A stretch of 20,964 nucleotides of DNA from Caryophanales bacterium UBA743 (GTDB lineage: Bacteria > Bacillota_I > Bacilli_A > RFN20 > CAG-826). Under the pieces are notes generated by a model, which did no database searches, was not told where the DNA came from, and saw only the letters and a program-made list of their open reading frames with translations. The position numbers and the translations under genes were made by a program. The DNA is taken from the NCBI GenBank assembly GCA_002297365.1, contig DBKT01000001.1, positions 1 through 20,964 on the forward strand, read 5' to 3'. Positions 1-9,100 of this stretch are shown piece by piece (the first letter of the stretch is position 1; every line of letters starts with the position of its first letter).

Positions 1-310
1 CTACAAAACGTTGACTACTGCACTTTGTATTTTTATTGTCGCGTTATATGTAGTGTTAAGGTTGTTATGAGGCATTTCTTAAAAAATCCACCCCATCAAA
101 GAATGGCTTATGCCTTCGAATCTATCACTCGCGCTGCATCCCGGTAAAGGCACCCGCAAAAAATCCTACAAAGCGATTGGCTATGTTAGCGATTTCGCCT
201 TGCTTTAAGGCTTCTTCGTAAGCGATTGTCAAAGAGTCGAAACCCTTCCTCAAAAAATCTCGGAAATATGAATTTCCTTCTCTTTGCCAATCGGGAATGC
301 AAAGCCTGTT
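1..310. other. Left-edge region without a confident gene
   Basis: Besides the possible membrane-protein tail at 2-70, the minus strand from 310 down to 125 is an uninterrupted reading frame directly continuing the 311-2914 gene beyond its TGA. It has 61 codons and ends with TGA-TAG (125-127 and 122-124). The encoded peptide has a plausible composition (for example AYEEALKQGEIANIANRF) but no start codon with a ribosome binding site. No convincing terminator hairpin was found after either stop. The region may be a decayed gene end or plain intergenic DNA. Confidence 0.4.
2..70 (+). CDS. Possible C-terminal end of a membrane protein running in from the left edge
   Basis: Reading plus frame 2 from the first base gives 22 residues before a TGA at 68-70. 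They read like a single hydrophobic helix (TALCIFIVALYVVL) followed by Arg-Leu-Leu, as in the last membrane segment of a transporter or sensor. No start is visible and the piece is too short to identify. Frame 1 is also open here to 147 but has a much less protein-like composition. If the call is right, this gene converges on the discoidin lipoprotein gene. It could be chance; confidence is low. Confidence 0.2.
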   Translation, partial: YKTLTTALCIFIVALYVVLRLL

Positions 311-2914
311 TCAAAGTATCCCAAGCATTTGGCAGACTTTCTTGCTATCCATCACCTTATCGTAATCTCTTGGCCCGACATTATGGCCATAAACGAGACG
401 TTTTTGGTTGGTCACTGCGAAATTATAGCCCGTGAAGGCCTGGTCAGGGTGCGAAACCCCTTCTAAATACATATCCGCGCCGATATCCGCCGTCAGAAGG
501 TTGGAATATTGCTTTTCTTTGACCCAGATTTCATAGCTAGAGGCAATCCCAAGGACTTTCACGCCGTCTTCGAATTCATATCCGCTATCTTTTCCGCCCC
601 AAAAATGCAACACCCCTCCTTTGACATCGGGATATTCTTTTCGCCTTTGGCTTTGGAGAAAGTCTTCCACGCTTACTTTCACCTCTATATGATCATCCAT
701 CTTTTTGATTGAATCGCTCGGAAGATAATAATTCATTTTCCCGTCGTTGTATTTATCGTAATCGAGCGTCCAAGGCAAATAATAGATAGCCCCTGGGTGG
801 CTCGGACCAACTTGGTCGGTTATAAGCTCCCATCCATTTTTATCGGTGCATACCGCCAATTTCATTTTCCCAAAGCAAACGGTTATCTCGGTATTCGAAG
901 GATAAAGGTCTTTCATTTCCGGATTAATAAAGACGGCCCCGATGGTCATTAGCGTCTTATAGTCTTTTGTCGGCGGATAAAAATTTGAGGAATTGACTCT
1001 TCCGTTCGGATTGTATGTGCCATCATCGTTTGTATCCATGAAGCTATGCTGCTCATTGGGTTTGCACATCATCACATATAGCGGATCATTTATCCTTGAG
1101 ATAGGCAAAACCCCATCAAAAGGATCGGGATTATTCATATAGTTTTCCACTTTGTAGCCAATCCATTTGATAGCGCCATCCCCGATAAGATCGCTTTTAA
1201 GCAAGCGATTGAAAGTATACTCGTCTACTTCGAAAGTACCGCTTGAAATGTAATATCCTGAAACCGATTCCGGAAAAAGAATGGAGGCATCCTCTCCAAT
1301 TGGCGTAACCGTGGAAGCTTTATAGACGTCAAAATACTCTTTCCCGTCTATTATGCGGGTAAAATCCTTCGCGTTTGGTTTCCAATCGCCGCTCTTTGGA
1401 TAAAGGAATCTCTTCGCTTTAGCAAGATTCGAATAAGTGCATTCCCCTTCTATCCCTAATTTCACGCTTCCTTCGCTTTTAAGATATGGCAAATAACAGA
1501 TTGCCTCGTCGAAATCATCCAAAGAAAGGCCACTAAGAAAGCCAGAAAAAGAAACCCTTTGGCTATTTTCGCTATCGACTTTGGCAACGAAAGACAAAAC
1601 CCCATTAGAATGACCGCCTTTTATCATCTCCGTAAGCGTTTGATAGCCATTTTCGATTAAGTCTTTCTTGAAAGCTGCCTTTACGCCTAATTCTTTTTGA
1701 TAAGAGAAACGAGCGCCCTCTTTTTCCAATTCGCCTTTAAAGAGGATGCCCGCACGCTCTTCTTCTGTCCCTAAACTTATGAAAGCCCCTTTGTTTAGAA
1801 GGCCGTTTGAGGAAGAGGTTCCGGTTAAAAACACCTCCTGAAGGCAAAGATGCTCGAATTTCCTGAATATGATGCGGACATACATCGCTAAATCATTTCC
1901 CCCGAGGAAATCGCTAACCCTTATGCCATAGGTTTGGTTGATCAAGGGCTCAAAGCGATAGGCTTTGGCGTTTCCTTCATATTCATAGGCTTTCTGATAA
2001 TTTATCCCGTCCTGAGAAAATTCCATTTCGAAACAAGACAAGGAGATAACGCGCTCATATTCGTCGTATTCCGGATCCCAGATATAAGGAGCAAGCAGAA
2101 TATAGACGCCTTCAATAGAGGTCAATTGGGATAAAGTCAGCGTCAAGGTGACATCCTGATTGCTCGCCCCGCCTAGCGATCCCTTTTCCCAGATATTCGC
2201 CCGCCAAGTGGAGTCGGTTTCATTTAGGAGATTAGAGGCTTCGTGATTTTCCGTTTCTTGCGAAGCGAAGGCGTTCGTGGCAAATATCTTTTCTTGAGAA
2301 ACGGCACTAGGATATCCATATAAAGCCACTTCCGAGAGGGACAGGTAGTTTCCCGATGATTCATAAACGCAAATGCGCAAATGCGTGATGGCATCTTTGG
2401 AAAATATCTCAAACGCATCTTTTCTGTAAGATAGCCCCTGAAGATCTTTCTTTTCTTCTAACGGAGCATAGAAAATTCCATCAGAGGAGCCGAATACAGA
2501 GTAAGTCGTGGCAACAGAAAGGTCGTTTATCTCAGAATCCGGCACTCCCCATTCCAAAAGCATAGCGGTAGGCAAGTAAGATCCATTTAGTTGAAAATCA
2601 ATCATCCCCGGTTTTTCTTTCCCTATCCAAGCCCTCACAAATGTCGTGTTGCTATCGCCGTCTATCACGGATTCAATGGGTTTGGACTCACCATAAGGCC
2701 ATTCTCCTTTGTTATCCGTCATCGTGGTTTCAACGGAGGAAAAAGAGATCTTCTCGATCCTCGGAAAAGAATCTGAGGATGAGGAAGACTCATGAAACGA
2801 AGAAGATATCTCTCCATCGCTAAAATCGGAAGAAAAATGGGAACCATTGTCCGAGCAACTGGGCAAGCAACATCCTAGAAGCATCAAAAACGAAAAGAAA
2901 CTTTTTCTTAGCAT
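311..2914 (-). CDS. Surface lipoprotein with two discoidin (F5/8 type C)-like modules
   Basis: This is a predicted lipoprotein of 867 residues. The start at 2914 is chosen over upstream in-frame ATGs because it begins a lipoprotein signal peptide (MLRKSFF, hydrophobic stretch, CLPSC lipobox with Cys at about 20) and has AGAGGA about 6 nt upstream. A Ser-rich tether follows (about 30-50). Residues about 51-201 look like a discoidin/galactose-binding fold, with DGDSNTTF near the start, SSDGIFY in the middle and LRICVYES...LSLSEVALYG at the end. Residues about 207-366 repeat this logic (NETDSTW, SQDGINY, ...LQEVFLTG). The remaining 500 residues are not recognised; they are rich in aromatic and acidic residues and contain calcium-loop-like DTNDDGTYNPNGR. 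Discoidin modules usually bind glycans or lipids, so a surface binding role is inferred. The frame continues 61 codons beyond the TGA, so the C terminus may be truncated by a nonsense mutation. Confidence 0.85.
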   Translation of the reverse strand: MLRKSFFSFLMLLGCCLPSCSDNGSHFSSDFSDGEISSSFHESSSSSDSFPRIEKISFSSVETTMTDNKGEWPYGESKPIESVIDGDSNTTFVRAWIGKEKPGMIDFQLNGSYLPTAMLLEWGVPDSEINDLSVATTYSVFGSSDGIFYAPLEEKKDLQGLSYRKDAFEIFSKDAITHLRICVYESSGNYLSLSEVALYGYPSAVSQEKIFATNAFASQETENHEASNLLNETDSTWRANIWEKGSLGGASNQDVTLTLTLSQLTSIEGVYILLAPYIWDPEYDEYERVISLSCFEMEFSQDGINYQKAYEYEGNAKAYRFEPLINQTYGIRVSDFLGGNDLAMYVRIIFRKFEHLCLQEVFLTGTSSSNGLLNKGAFISLGTEEERAGILFKGELEKEGARFSYQKELGVKAAFKKDLIENGYQTLTEMIKGGHSNGVLSFVAKVDSENSQRVSFSGFLSGLSLDDFDEAICYLPYLKSEGSVKLGIEGECTYSNLAKAKRFLYPKSGDWKPNAKDFTRIIDGKEYFDVYKASTVTPIGEDASILFPESVSGYYISSGTFEVDEYTFNRLLKSDLIGDGAIKWIGYKVENYMNNPDPFDGVLPISRINDPLYVMMCKPNEQHSFMDTNDDGTYNPNGRVNSSNFYPPTKDYKTLMTIGAVFINPEMKDLYPSNTEITVCFGKMKLAVCTDKNGWELITDQVGPSHPGAIYYLPWTLDYDKYNDGKMNYYLPSDSIKKMDDHIEVKVSVEDFLQSQRRKEYPDVKGGVLHFWGGKDSGYEFEDGVKVLGIASSYEIWVKEKQYSNLLTADIGADMYLEGVSHPDQAFTGYNFAVTNQKRLVYGHNVGPRDYDKVMDSKKVCQMLGIL

Positions 2915-2970
2915 ATGAGGTCCTCTGGCGCATTGCCCTTTATTGCGAAACAGATCCGCAAATATCTCCG

Positions 2971-2986
2971 AACAAGAATTCTTGTT
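2971..2986. promoter_or_regulatory. Perfect 16-bp palindrome, candidate operator
   Basis: AACAAGAATTCTTGTT is identical to its own reverse complement and lies 57-72 nt upstream of the lipoprotein ATG at 2914. The absence of a loop makes a DNA-binding dimer site more likely than an RNA hairpin. The cognate regulator is unknown. Confidence 0.4.
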
Positions 2987-2998
2987 ACGTTCACGTAA
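2985..2998. promoter_or_regulatory. Second palindrome TTACGT-N2-ACGTAA
   Basis: TTACGTTCACGTAA has 6-bp perfect arms and a 2-nt centre. It shares two bases with the 16-bp palindrome next to it. Two different dyads side by side upstream of the same gene suggest a control site, but no regulator can be named. Confidence 0.35.
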
Positions 2999-3252
2999 TC
3001 CAAAATCGGCTGAATCGCCGAGAATTGAAACATTCAAGAAAACTTCGGGCGTCTGCCTGTTGGTATCTTGCAACAAATCCCCAATCTTTTCAAGCTATGC
3101 TTGGCCCCCTACTTCTTTTTATTTTTTCCCTATCCGGATAATCGGCGCCTACTCTTCTTAGAATTGCGGCTTTGCCAAATCCTAGAAAAAAGATTCTCCC
3201 GGCAGGAGAGGTTGCCTTTTCCTGATTTTCAGCAATGGCATTGGCGAAAAAG

Positions 3253-3280
3253 AAAAAAGCGCCCCCGCTTAAGGAGGCGC
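3253..3280 (-). terminator. Rho-independent terminator of the GH3-repeat lipoprotein operon
   Basis: On the minus strand the stem is GCGCCTCC/GGGGGCGC with a 6-nt loop TTAAGC, followed by a run of six T. It begins 14 nt after the TAA stop at 3294-3296. This is a strong canonical intrinsic terminator. Confidence 0.9.
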
Positions 3281-3293
3281 CTTTCAAAAAAGC

Positions 3294-6131
3294 TTAGCCG
3301 ATGAGTTTTTGGTAATTCTCTTTCGATATATCAAATTGCTGATTTAGATTTGCATTCAAATTCGTTTGGTAATTCAAAGTGTAGCTACCATCCTCGTTCT
3401 TTACGATTTCGTTCGAGGTATCCTTGCAAGATAAGCTGACTTTCTCGGTTGTGGCATCATAAGAATAAACGCCTTTCTCCGCGATAAGCTTTTGAGAATT
3501 CTCCCAATAGAAACAATACGTTCCGTTGCTATAGAAGAAAAACTGAATCGATTCATTCTTCTTGCCTTTCAAAGCTAGCTTCTTAGTAGGGAAAGCTTTC
3601 TGGAATTCGGAAACAGACACCTCATAGCTTTGAGTCAATTGGGAGCTTGCGTTGGAAACATAGCTCATCGTGTATTTATCGCCATCTTTTTTAAGAACGT
3701 TCGTGGTCTTATTAAGGCGGAATGTCACTTGATCGTTGCTTTCGTCATATAGCCAGCTGCCTTCTTCGGCAAACTTATACCCATTGGCATCAAAGCTGAA
3801 TTTATAGGTATTGTTGCTATAAACGTAGACGTCGATGGCCTTGCCTGAAGCGCCTCCCATCTTTAAAACTTCAATCGGGAAGGCCTTCCTCATATCGGAT
3901 TCATAGACGGTGAAAGTCTGATTCATTTGCGCACTGCGCTTGGAAATGTATTCCAAAGTATAGGTGCCATCCTCATTCTTTTGGAGGGTGTTCACTTTAT
4001 CTTGGCAAGTCAAAGTCAATGTTCCATCTGTATAAGCGTAGCTTCCAGATTCATTGACTTTATAGCCATTGGCAGAGAAAGCGAACGTATACGTCCCATC
4101 GCCATAGAAATGCATCTTCGTTTCGGCGGATTTATTTCCAGAAAGGGTGAGAATCTCCTTCTTGAAAGCCTTGTTAAAAGAATGGACGTCCATCACGAAA
4201 GTCTGAGTCAGACTATCGTTTTTCGAAGAGACGTAATCCATTTGGTAGAAAGCGCCATCGCTAGAAAGGGAAAGCTTGTTGGTTTTATTCCCGGTAAGGA
4301 AGCTGACGGAATCGGAAGAGGCATCATAGCTATATTGGCCTTTTTCTTCTCCGCTATAGGTTTTTCCTTGCGCTTGCACCGTATAAGCAAACGAATAGGA
4401 GCCGTTTGAGAAAACATAGAGAAGGAAGGAGTCGCTCTTTTCGCCTTTAAGAGTCGCTAACGTAGTAGGGAAGGTTTCTTTCCAAGCGCTCGAGGAGATA
4501 ACAAAGCTTTGAGTTAAGGAAGCATTGGCAGCCGAGACGTAATTCACTTTGTAGTTCATATCTTCCCCTAAAGCGATTTTGTTGACCTTCTCTCCGCTCG
4601 TGAGGCTTACGGAATCGGTCTTGGAATCATATTCCCAAGAGCCTTTTTCGCTAAAGTCGATTTTCTTGTCATCGTCTTTGTAAGAGAAAACATAGCTTCC
4701 GTTATCGAAGATCTCCAAAGAGATGTTCTGATTCTTTTCCCCGAGGAATTTGCCTAGAAGCTTACTTCCAAAGGCGCTTTCCCAATCGGCGGCAAGAATC
4801 TCGAATTCTTGGGACATTTGCTCACTCTTGGCAGAGACGTAATTCACTTTGTAATTGTTTGTTTCGCTATCCAAAGAGAACGTATTCGTCTTTACCGTAT
4901 CATTGTTTTTGGCGGTTAAGATAAGAGTGTCGGTGCTCTTATCGTAACTCCATGTGCCCTCTTCCTCCACTTTATACGTGGTGAAAGAGAACTTATATGT
5001 GCCATCTTTGTATATTTCAAGGGTGAAGGCTTCGTTTTTCAAACCAGTCAAAGAGAAATAGGCTTCTTTTTTAACCGGCTCTTCCGGATCTTTGTCAACA
5101 TCGGTCTTGAGGACCTCGAAAGAATATGGATCAACGGTCACGTCGTATTTCTCTATTCCGTTTTCAACGCTATAGGAATAACCTTCCTTCGTCACGCGGA
5201 TAGAACGCGTGGTGCCAAAGCTCATGCCATACCATTGGGTGATCCCGGCATCGCCATTCAAATCGAATTTTATAGGGCTGGCGCCATTCATGGCAAACAT
5301 ATAGCCATATCCTTTGTCAATACGGATCGTCTCATATTGCCCATGAATGGAGGAATCCTCGATGTCATATTTCTTATATTCCCCTAATCCAAGCAAAGCG
5401 GATACAGGCTTTTCGTTGTCGGTGGAATCTTTGGCGAAGGAGGAAAGGAAATAATTTTTCTCGTCAATCAAAGTCACGATGTTATAGGTCGGACGTTGAG
5501 AGGAATTTTCACTATAATACGTACTTGCGTTAGAGTTTCCGGTGAAGAGGGTTGAAGCATCCTCTTGTGTTCCAAAAGCAAAGCTGCCGTCCTTGTTCAA
5601 AGCGATGGTGTTCTTTTCGGAATCAAAAACTTTTTGGATATTCTCCTTACGGACCTCTTCGTTATTCCCGATAAAATACTCCGTCCCGTTTTTCTCTGAA
5701 GTGTAAACGCTGGCTTCATAAGATAAAGTCACAGTATTCCCGTTTCTCGTATATTCGCCAACGGTCGAAAACATATCGTAAGTTGATTTCTTAGAGCCGT
5801 CGATCAGACGAGAATAGTGCGTCAAAACATATCGGCTCTTGCTAACTAAGGCAAATTGGTCATAGGTCTCGATGGACTTGGATTCAACGCTTTCCGTTTT
5901 CTTCACAAAATAGGTTTGGGTAGCGAAGTTCTTCTCTTCAACGGAAGAGTTTTCGCTGCTATTTTCCTGGCTGGAAGAGGAATTTCCTTTATAGCCATTC
6001 TCGATATCCTCTTGATGTTTCTTGTAAAAGAAGCCAAAAAGCGAGAAATCAGAATAATCGCAGGAAGTGAGGGCAAAAGCCATCAAAGCGGCAAAAGAGC
6101 CATAAATCAGATGTTTTCTTTTCGCATTCAT
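3294..6131 (-). CDS. Lipoprotein with six tandem beta-rich repeats
   Basis: This is a 945-residue predicted lipoprotein. The start at 6131 is set by AAGGAGG 9 nt upstream; the in-frame ATG 12 codons earlier lies inside the upstream gene and lacks a signal-like start. The signal peptide ends at FALTSC (Cys about 24), followed by a Ser/Glu/Asn tether (about 45-67). Residues about 70-350 form an unrecognised globular region. Residues about 358-945 are six degenerate repeats of 95-102 residues. Each carries a nG-[ST]-Y-x-F-[SAY] strand, an E-x-G-[ST]-[WY]-x-Y-D turn, a Y-x-[VLM]-x-Y-[VI]-S segment and an aromatic-rich tail [LM]-[TSN]-Q-[ST]-[FY]. The alternating pattern suggests beta-barrel or lipocalin-like modules, but no family is assigned. 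The ATG lies 1 nt after the GH3 stop and its ribosome binding site is inside the GH3 gene, so the two are almost certainly co-transcribed and translationally coupled. A role in binding the GH3 substrate is inferred only from this link. Confidence 0.85.
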   Translation of the reverse strand: MNAKRKHLIYGSFAALMAFALTSCDYSDFSLFGFFYKKHQEDIENGYKGNSSSSQENSSENSSVEEKNFATQTYFVKKTESVESKSIETYDQFALVSKSRYVLTHYSRLIDGSKKSTYDMFSTVGEYTRNGNTVTLSYEASVYTSEKNGTEYFIGNNEEVRKENIQKVFDSEKNTIALNKDGSFAFGTQEDASTLFTGNSNASTYYSENSSQRPTYNIVTLIDEKNYFLSSFAKDSTDNEKPVSALLGLGEYKKYDIEDSSIHGQYETIRIDKGYGYMFAMNGASPIKFDLNGDAGITQWYGMSFGTTRSIRVTKEGYSYSVENGIEKYDVTVDPYSFEVLKTDVDKDPEEPVKKEAYFSLTGLKNEAFTLEIYKDGTYKFSFTTYKVEEEGTWSYDKSTDTLILTAKNNDTVKTNTFSLDSETNNYKVNYVSAKSEQMSQEFEILAADWESAFGSKLLGKFLGEKNQNISLEIFDNGSYVFSYKDDDKKIDFSEKGSWEYDSKTDSVSLTSGEKVNKIALGEDMNYKVNYVSAANASLTQSFVISSSAWKETFPTTLATLKGEKSDSFLLYVFSNGSYSFAYTVQAQGKTYSGEEKGQYSYDASSDSVSFLTGNKTNKLSLSSDGAFYQMDYVSSKNDSLTQTFVMDVHSFNKAFKKEILTLSGNKSAETKMHFYGDGTYTFAFSANGYKVNESGSYAYTDGTLTLTCQDKVNTLQKNEDGTYTLEYISKRSAQMNQTFTVYESDMRKAFPIEVLKMGGASGKAIDVYVYSNNTYKFSFDANGYKFAEEGSWLYDESNDQVTFRLNKTTNVLKKDGDKYTMSYVSNASSQLTQSYEVSVSEFQKAFPTKKLALKGKKNESIQFFFYSNGTYCFYWENSQKLIAEKGVYSYDATTEKVSLSCKDTSNEIVKNEDGSYTLNYQTNLNANLNQQFDISKENYQKLIG
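3297..5060 (-). repeat. Six-fold protein-level tandem repeat (~97 codons per unit)
   Basis: Units run at about residues 358-458, 459-557, 558-659, 660-754, 755-850 and 851-945 of the encoded lipoprotein. Each unit is recognisable by the motifs GTYKFSF, GSWSYD and YVS...LTQSF or close variants. The DNA copies have diverged, so the repeat is old and is visible mainly at the protein level. The last unit keeps the fold motifs but has replaced YVS with YQT. Confidence 0.85.
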
Positions 6132-6132
6132 C

Positions 6133-9100
6133 TTATTTTTCCTCCTTAGAAGAAATCTTTTCCCCATTCTTTAGCTTTCTCTTCTCCAAAAGATAGCGGG
6201 TCTGACGATAAACAGAGAAAGCAAGAAGGGCCGTCAAAGCGATGCTGGAATAAATGATTCCATCGATCAAAGACATCTGCCACCACCCCATCTCAGGAAT
6301 GACAATCGTTCCCTTTCCTAAGCCATTCATGGCAGAGGAATTCCCAACGACGTATAAAATCCTGTGGCAGGCTTCGCGCATATTCCAAACGAGTTCAGGA
6401 TCTTTGGCGGGGTTCAAACGATAGAGATAAGTGTATTGCGAGTCTTCGCTGGAGCTATCAAACGTATCCGTTCCGGCGTTAACCGCGAAATAAGGATCGT
6501 AGGTCGTGCGAGGGTGGGAGGTTGTGGCCGCTCCGGTTGTCGTATAATCGGAAACCGCAAAGCCATCCATCCCCCATTCGCCGCGTAGCACATCGGTCAT
6601 TAAGCCTTTATGGGCACTAGACCAAACAACGCCAACACGGGCAAAAGCCGTCATCACGTTATGGGCACCGCCATCCTTTATGGCGTGTTCGAATGGCTTA
6701 AGGTAAATCTCACGGATCGATTGCTCATTGGCAAAGACGGAAATCGTGCGGCAATTCGTCTCTTGATCGTTCAAAGCATAGTGCTTGATAAAGACATAGA
6801 CGCCTTTGCTTTGTATGCCCTTGACTTCGCTTGCGGCAATCTTTCCGGAAAGGAAAGGATCCTCCGAATAATATTCGAAATTTCTTCCGCCATAGGGGGT
6901 ACGGTGGGTATTCATTGCCGGCCCATAAAGTCCCGAATAGCCTAAAGCCAGGCCGTCCTCGCCAATATGTTTCCCGACCTCTTCCATAAAGGAAGTGTTC
7001 CATGTGGCGCCCATGATATTCTCATCGGTATAGGCCATCATGGTTTTGGAGATTCCGAAAATATCGGTCAGATTTCCTGAGAAGCCTTGTGGCCCGTTCT
7101 CATCTTTTGCCGCAGGCTTATTGACGCTGGTGATGACTTTCGTGCCATGATAGCCAAGTCCCACAAGCTCGCACATATCCTTATAGCTAAGTTGGTCAAG
7201 AAGAAGCTCCCAATCCGCATCCGAATAGCTCTTGCCCATCAAATCGATGAGTTTTTTGTTATTCTTAGCATTCATCGTCGGAAGTTCTTTTGTGCTTTCC
7301 GTAGGCACGTATTGCTTAATGCCAGTCATCTCATCGTGCATCTTTTGGTTAAGAGACAAAGAAACGGCGGTTGGCCAGCTTCCTTCCCAATTGTTCCTAG
7401 TCAGGTACTTCATATCCTCTTGGCCATAATAGCTAAGAGAAGCCTCATCGAAACGGTTGGTGATTTTCTCGCCATTCTTCCCGATGGAATAAGTTTGGGC
7501 ATCATCTGCGGATAAGGTGAAATGATAGACGTTTGAAGCGTCTCCTCCCGCATTATCGCCACCGAAAGAGACGATGCGGCTAGAATCGCCGTTCCCTTTT
7601 TTGGCGATGATGTTATTCAAAGCATCGTGGGAATTCTTCCCGATAGTAAGGTAATAATCGCCTTTCTCAAGAAGATACGTCTGATTTACCTTCGAATCAT
7701 AGCTAGCAAACTCCTCACGTGGAACGGAGATCTTCACTTCTTCGCTCTCATTCGGAGAAAGCTCTTTCGTCTTGGCGAAACCGCATAATTCGACGGCGGA
7801 TTTCTCAATGCCATTCGCGATATCGAAATCGGTATATGGGCTTTGGAAATAAACTTCCACGACGTCCTTCGCTTTCTTTTCGCCGACGTTTTTGACAGTA
7901 AGAGTCACTTCAACGGTGTCTTGCGTTTTGTTTTCGACGAACTTCAAGCCGTTGTACTCGAACTTCGAGTAGGTCAAGCCATATCCGAAAGGATAGGCAA
8001 CGACTTCTTTGTAGTCATAGTCCCCAACGCCGTTTCTAGCATAGACATAGTCCTCATATCTGGTTTCATAGTAACGGTAGCCAACATAGATTCCTTCTTG
8101 ATAGGCGTTAAAGTATTTGTTTCCATCCAATCCATTGGAAACCATGTCTTTCCCCCATTCGGAGGAATTGCTCCACTCGGCGGAATACATATTTTCCATC
8201 GCTGGGCTGGCAGTGTTGTCATTGCAATAAGTGTCCACAAGCCTTCCCGATGGGGAAACATTCCCCACCAAAAGGTCGGCCACCCCTTCAAGGCCCATCT
8301 TTCCGGTATATCCGACCCATAAGCAGGCATCGACTTTAGAGGAGCCTGAGGTAAGGAAGTCGCACTCAAGAGGGTTCGCCGAATTCAAAAGGACGATCAC
8401 TTTCCCGAAATTCTCTTTGGCTTTGTCGATAAGCTCGATTTCGTTCTTGGTTAATTCCAAAGAGTTGCCAGAGCCATTGACGGTTTCATCTGGGTCTCCT
8501 TGATGCTTAACGTTGTTAGGGATGTCATACATTTCTCCGCCAATGCGGGAAATGACCACGATGGCGGCATCGTTATATTCGCTAAAAGAGGAAGTGACAC
8601 CATCCGATTCGAGCTTCTCGTAAGGAATCTCATTGACAAGGTAGGTATCTAGCCCTGATTCGGAATTGCGGATGGAATTGGAGTCTTTATCAGGATTGCT
8701 CTTATAAGCGTTTTTGTTTTTCTCATAGAAATCCCAGGCTGTTTTATTTACCTTGACGCCGCGTTTCTGCAAAGCTTCATACAACGTTGGAGCCCCTGTC
8801 GCGTCGATTTTAGCGCTTCCTGTTCCGCAAACGATAAAATTGTTAGAGGAATGGCCAAGCAAAGTGACCTTGGAAGTCGAAGAAAGAGGCAAAGCGGAAT
8901 TTTCATTCTTCAAAAGAACGGATCCTTCTTCCGTCAAACGTTCTGCAATATCGGCATCTGCCTCATACAATTCATCTTGATCCTTATATTCACTCTTGAA
9001 ATATTTGGTATCTTCCTTTGATGGATCCCCCACTTCGATGGTCTTCCATCCATCGATGCCAAAGGCTTTGTTGATGACGTCAACGTATTTCCCCGTAATC

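Larger units (their letters stand above)
2915..3252 (-). other. Long leader/intergenic region of the discoidin lipoprotein gene
   Basis: About 340 nt lie between the terminator of the upstream operon and the lipoprotein start. I see no gene: the open frame up to 3076 has no good ribosome binding site and its product is not signal-like, and a 65-residue minus-strand frame at 3090-3287 runs through the terminator. Two abutting palindromes (2971-2998) are the main structure. Small inverted repeats also occur, such as CGGC-N6-GCCG around 3008-3021. No clear -35/-10 pair was found. Confidence 0.5.

Noticed and set aside
125..190. Resemblance between the peptide past the TGA (GEIANIAN...GAFTG) and the lipoprotein segment ADIGADMY...QAFTG
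   Set aside because: Only a few residues match and gaps are needed, so a duplication cannot be claimed.
311..313. Genome-wide reading of TGA as tryptophan (Mycoplasma-type code)
   Set aside because: metN must end at TGA (12086-12088) within the metI start region, and all long genes use TGG for Trp with no internal TGA.
2915..3076. N-terminal extension of the discoidin lipoprotein by 54 codons
   Set aside because: The extension is not signal-like; the lipoprotein signal peptide and the AGAGGA site point to the ATG at 2914.
3090..3287. Small minus-strand open frame between the repeat lipoprotein and the discoidin lipoprotein
   Set aside because: Its first codons lie in the terminator hairpin at 3253-3280 and it has no ribosome binding site.
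3927..4409. 160-residue plus-strand open frame
   Set aside because: It lies wholly opposite the repeat lipoprotein gene, has no ribosome binding site and its length follows from the repeat-unit codon pattern.
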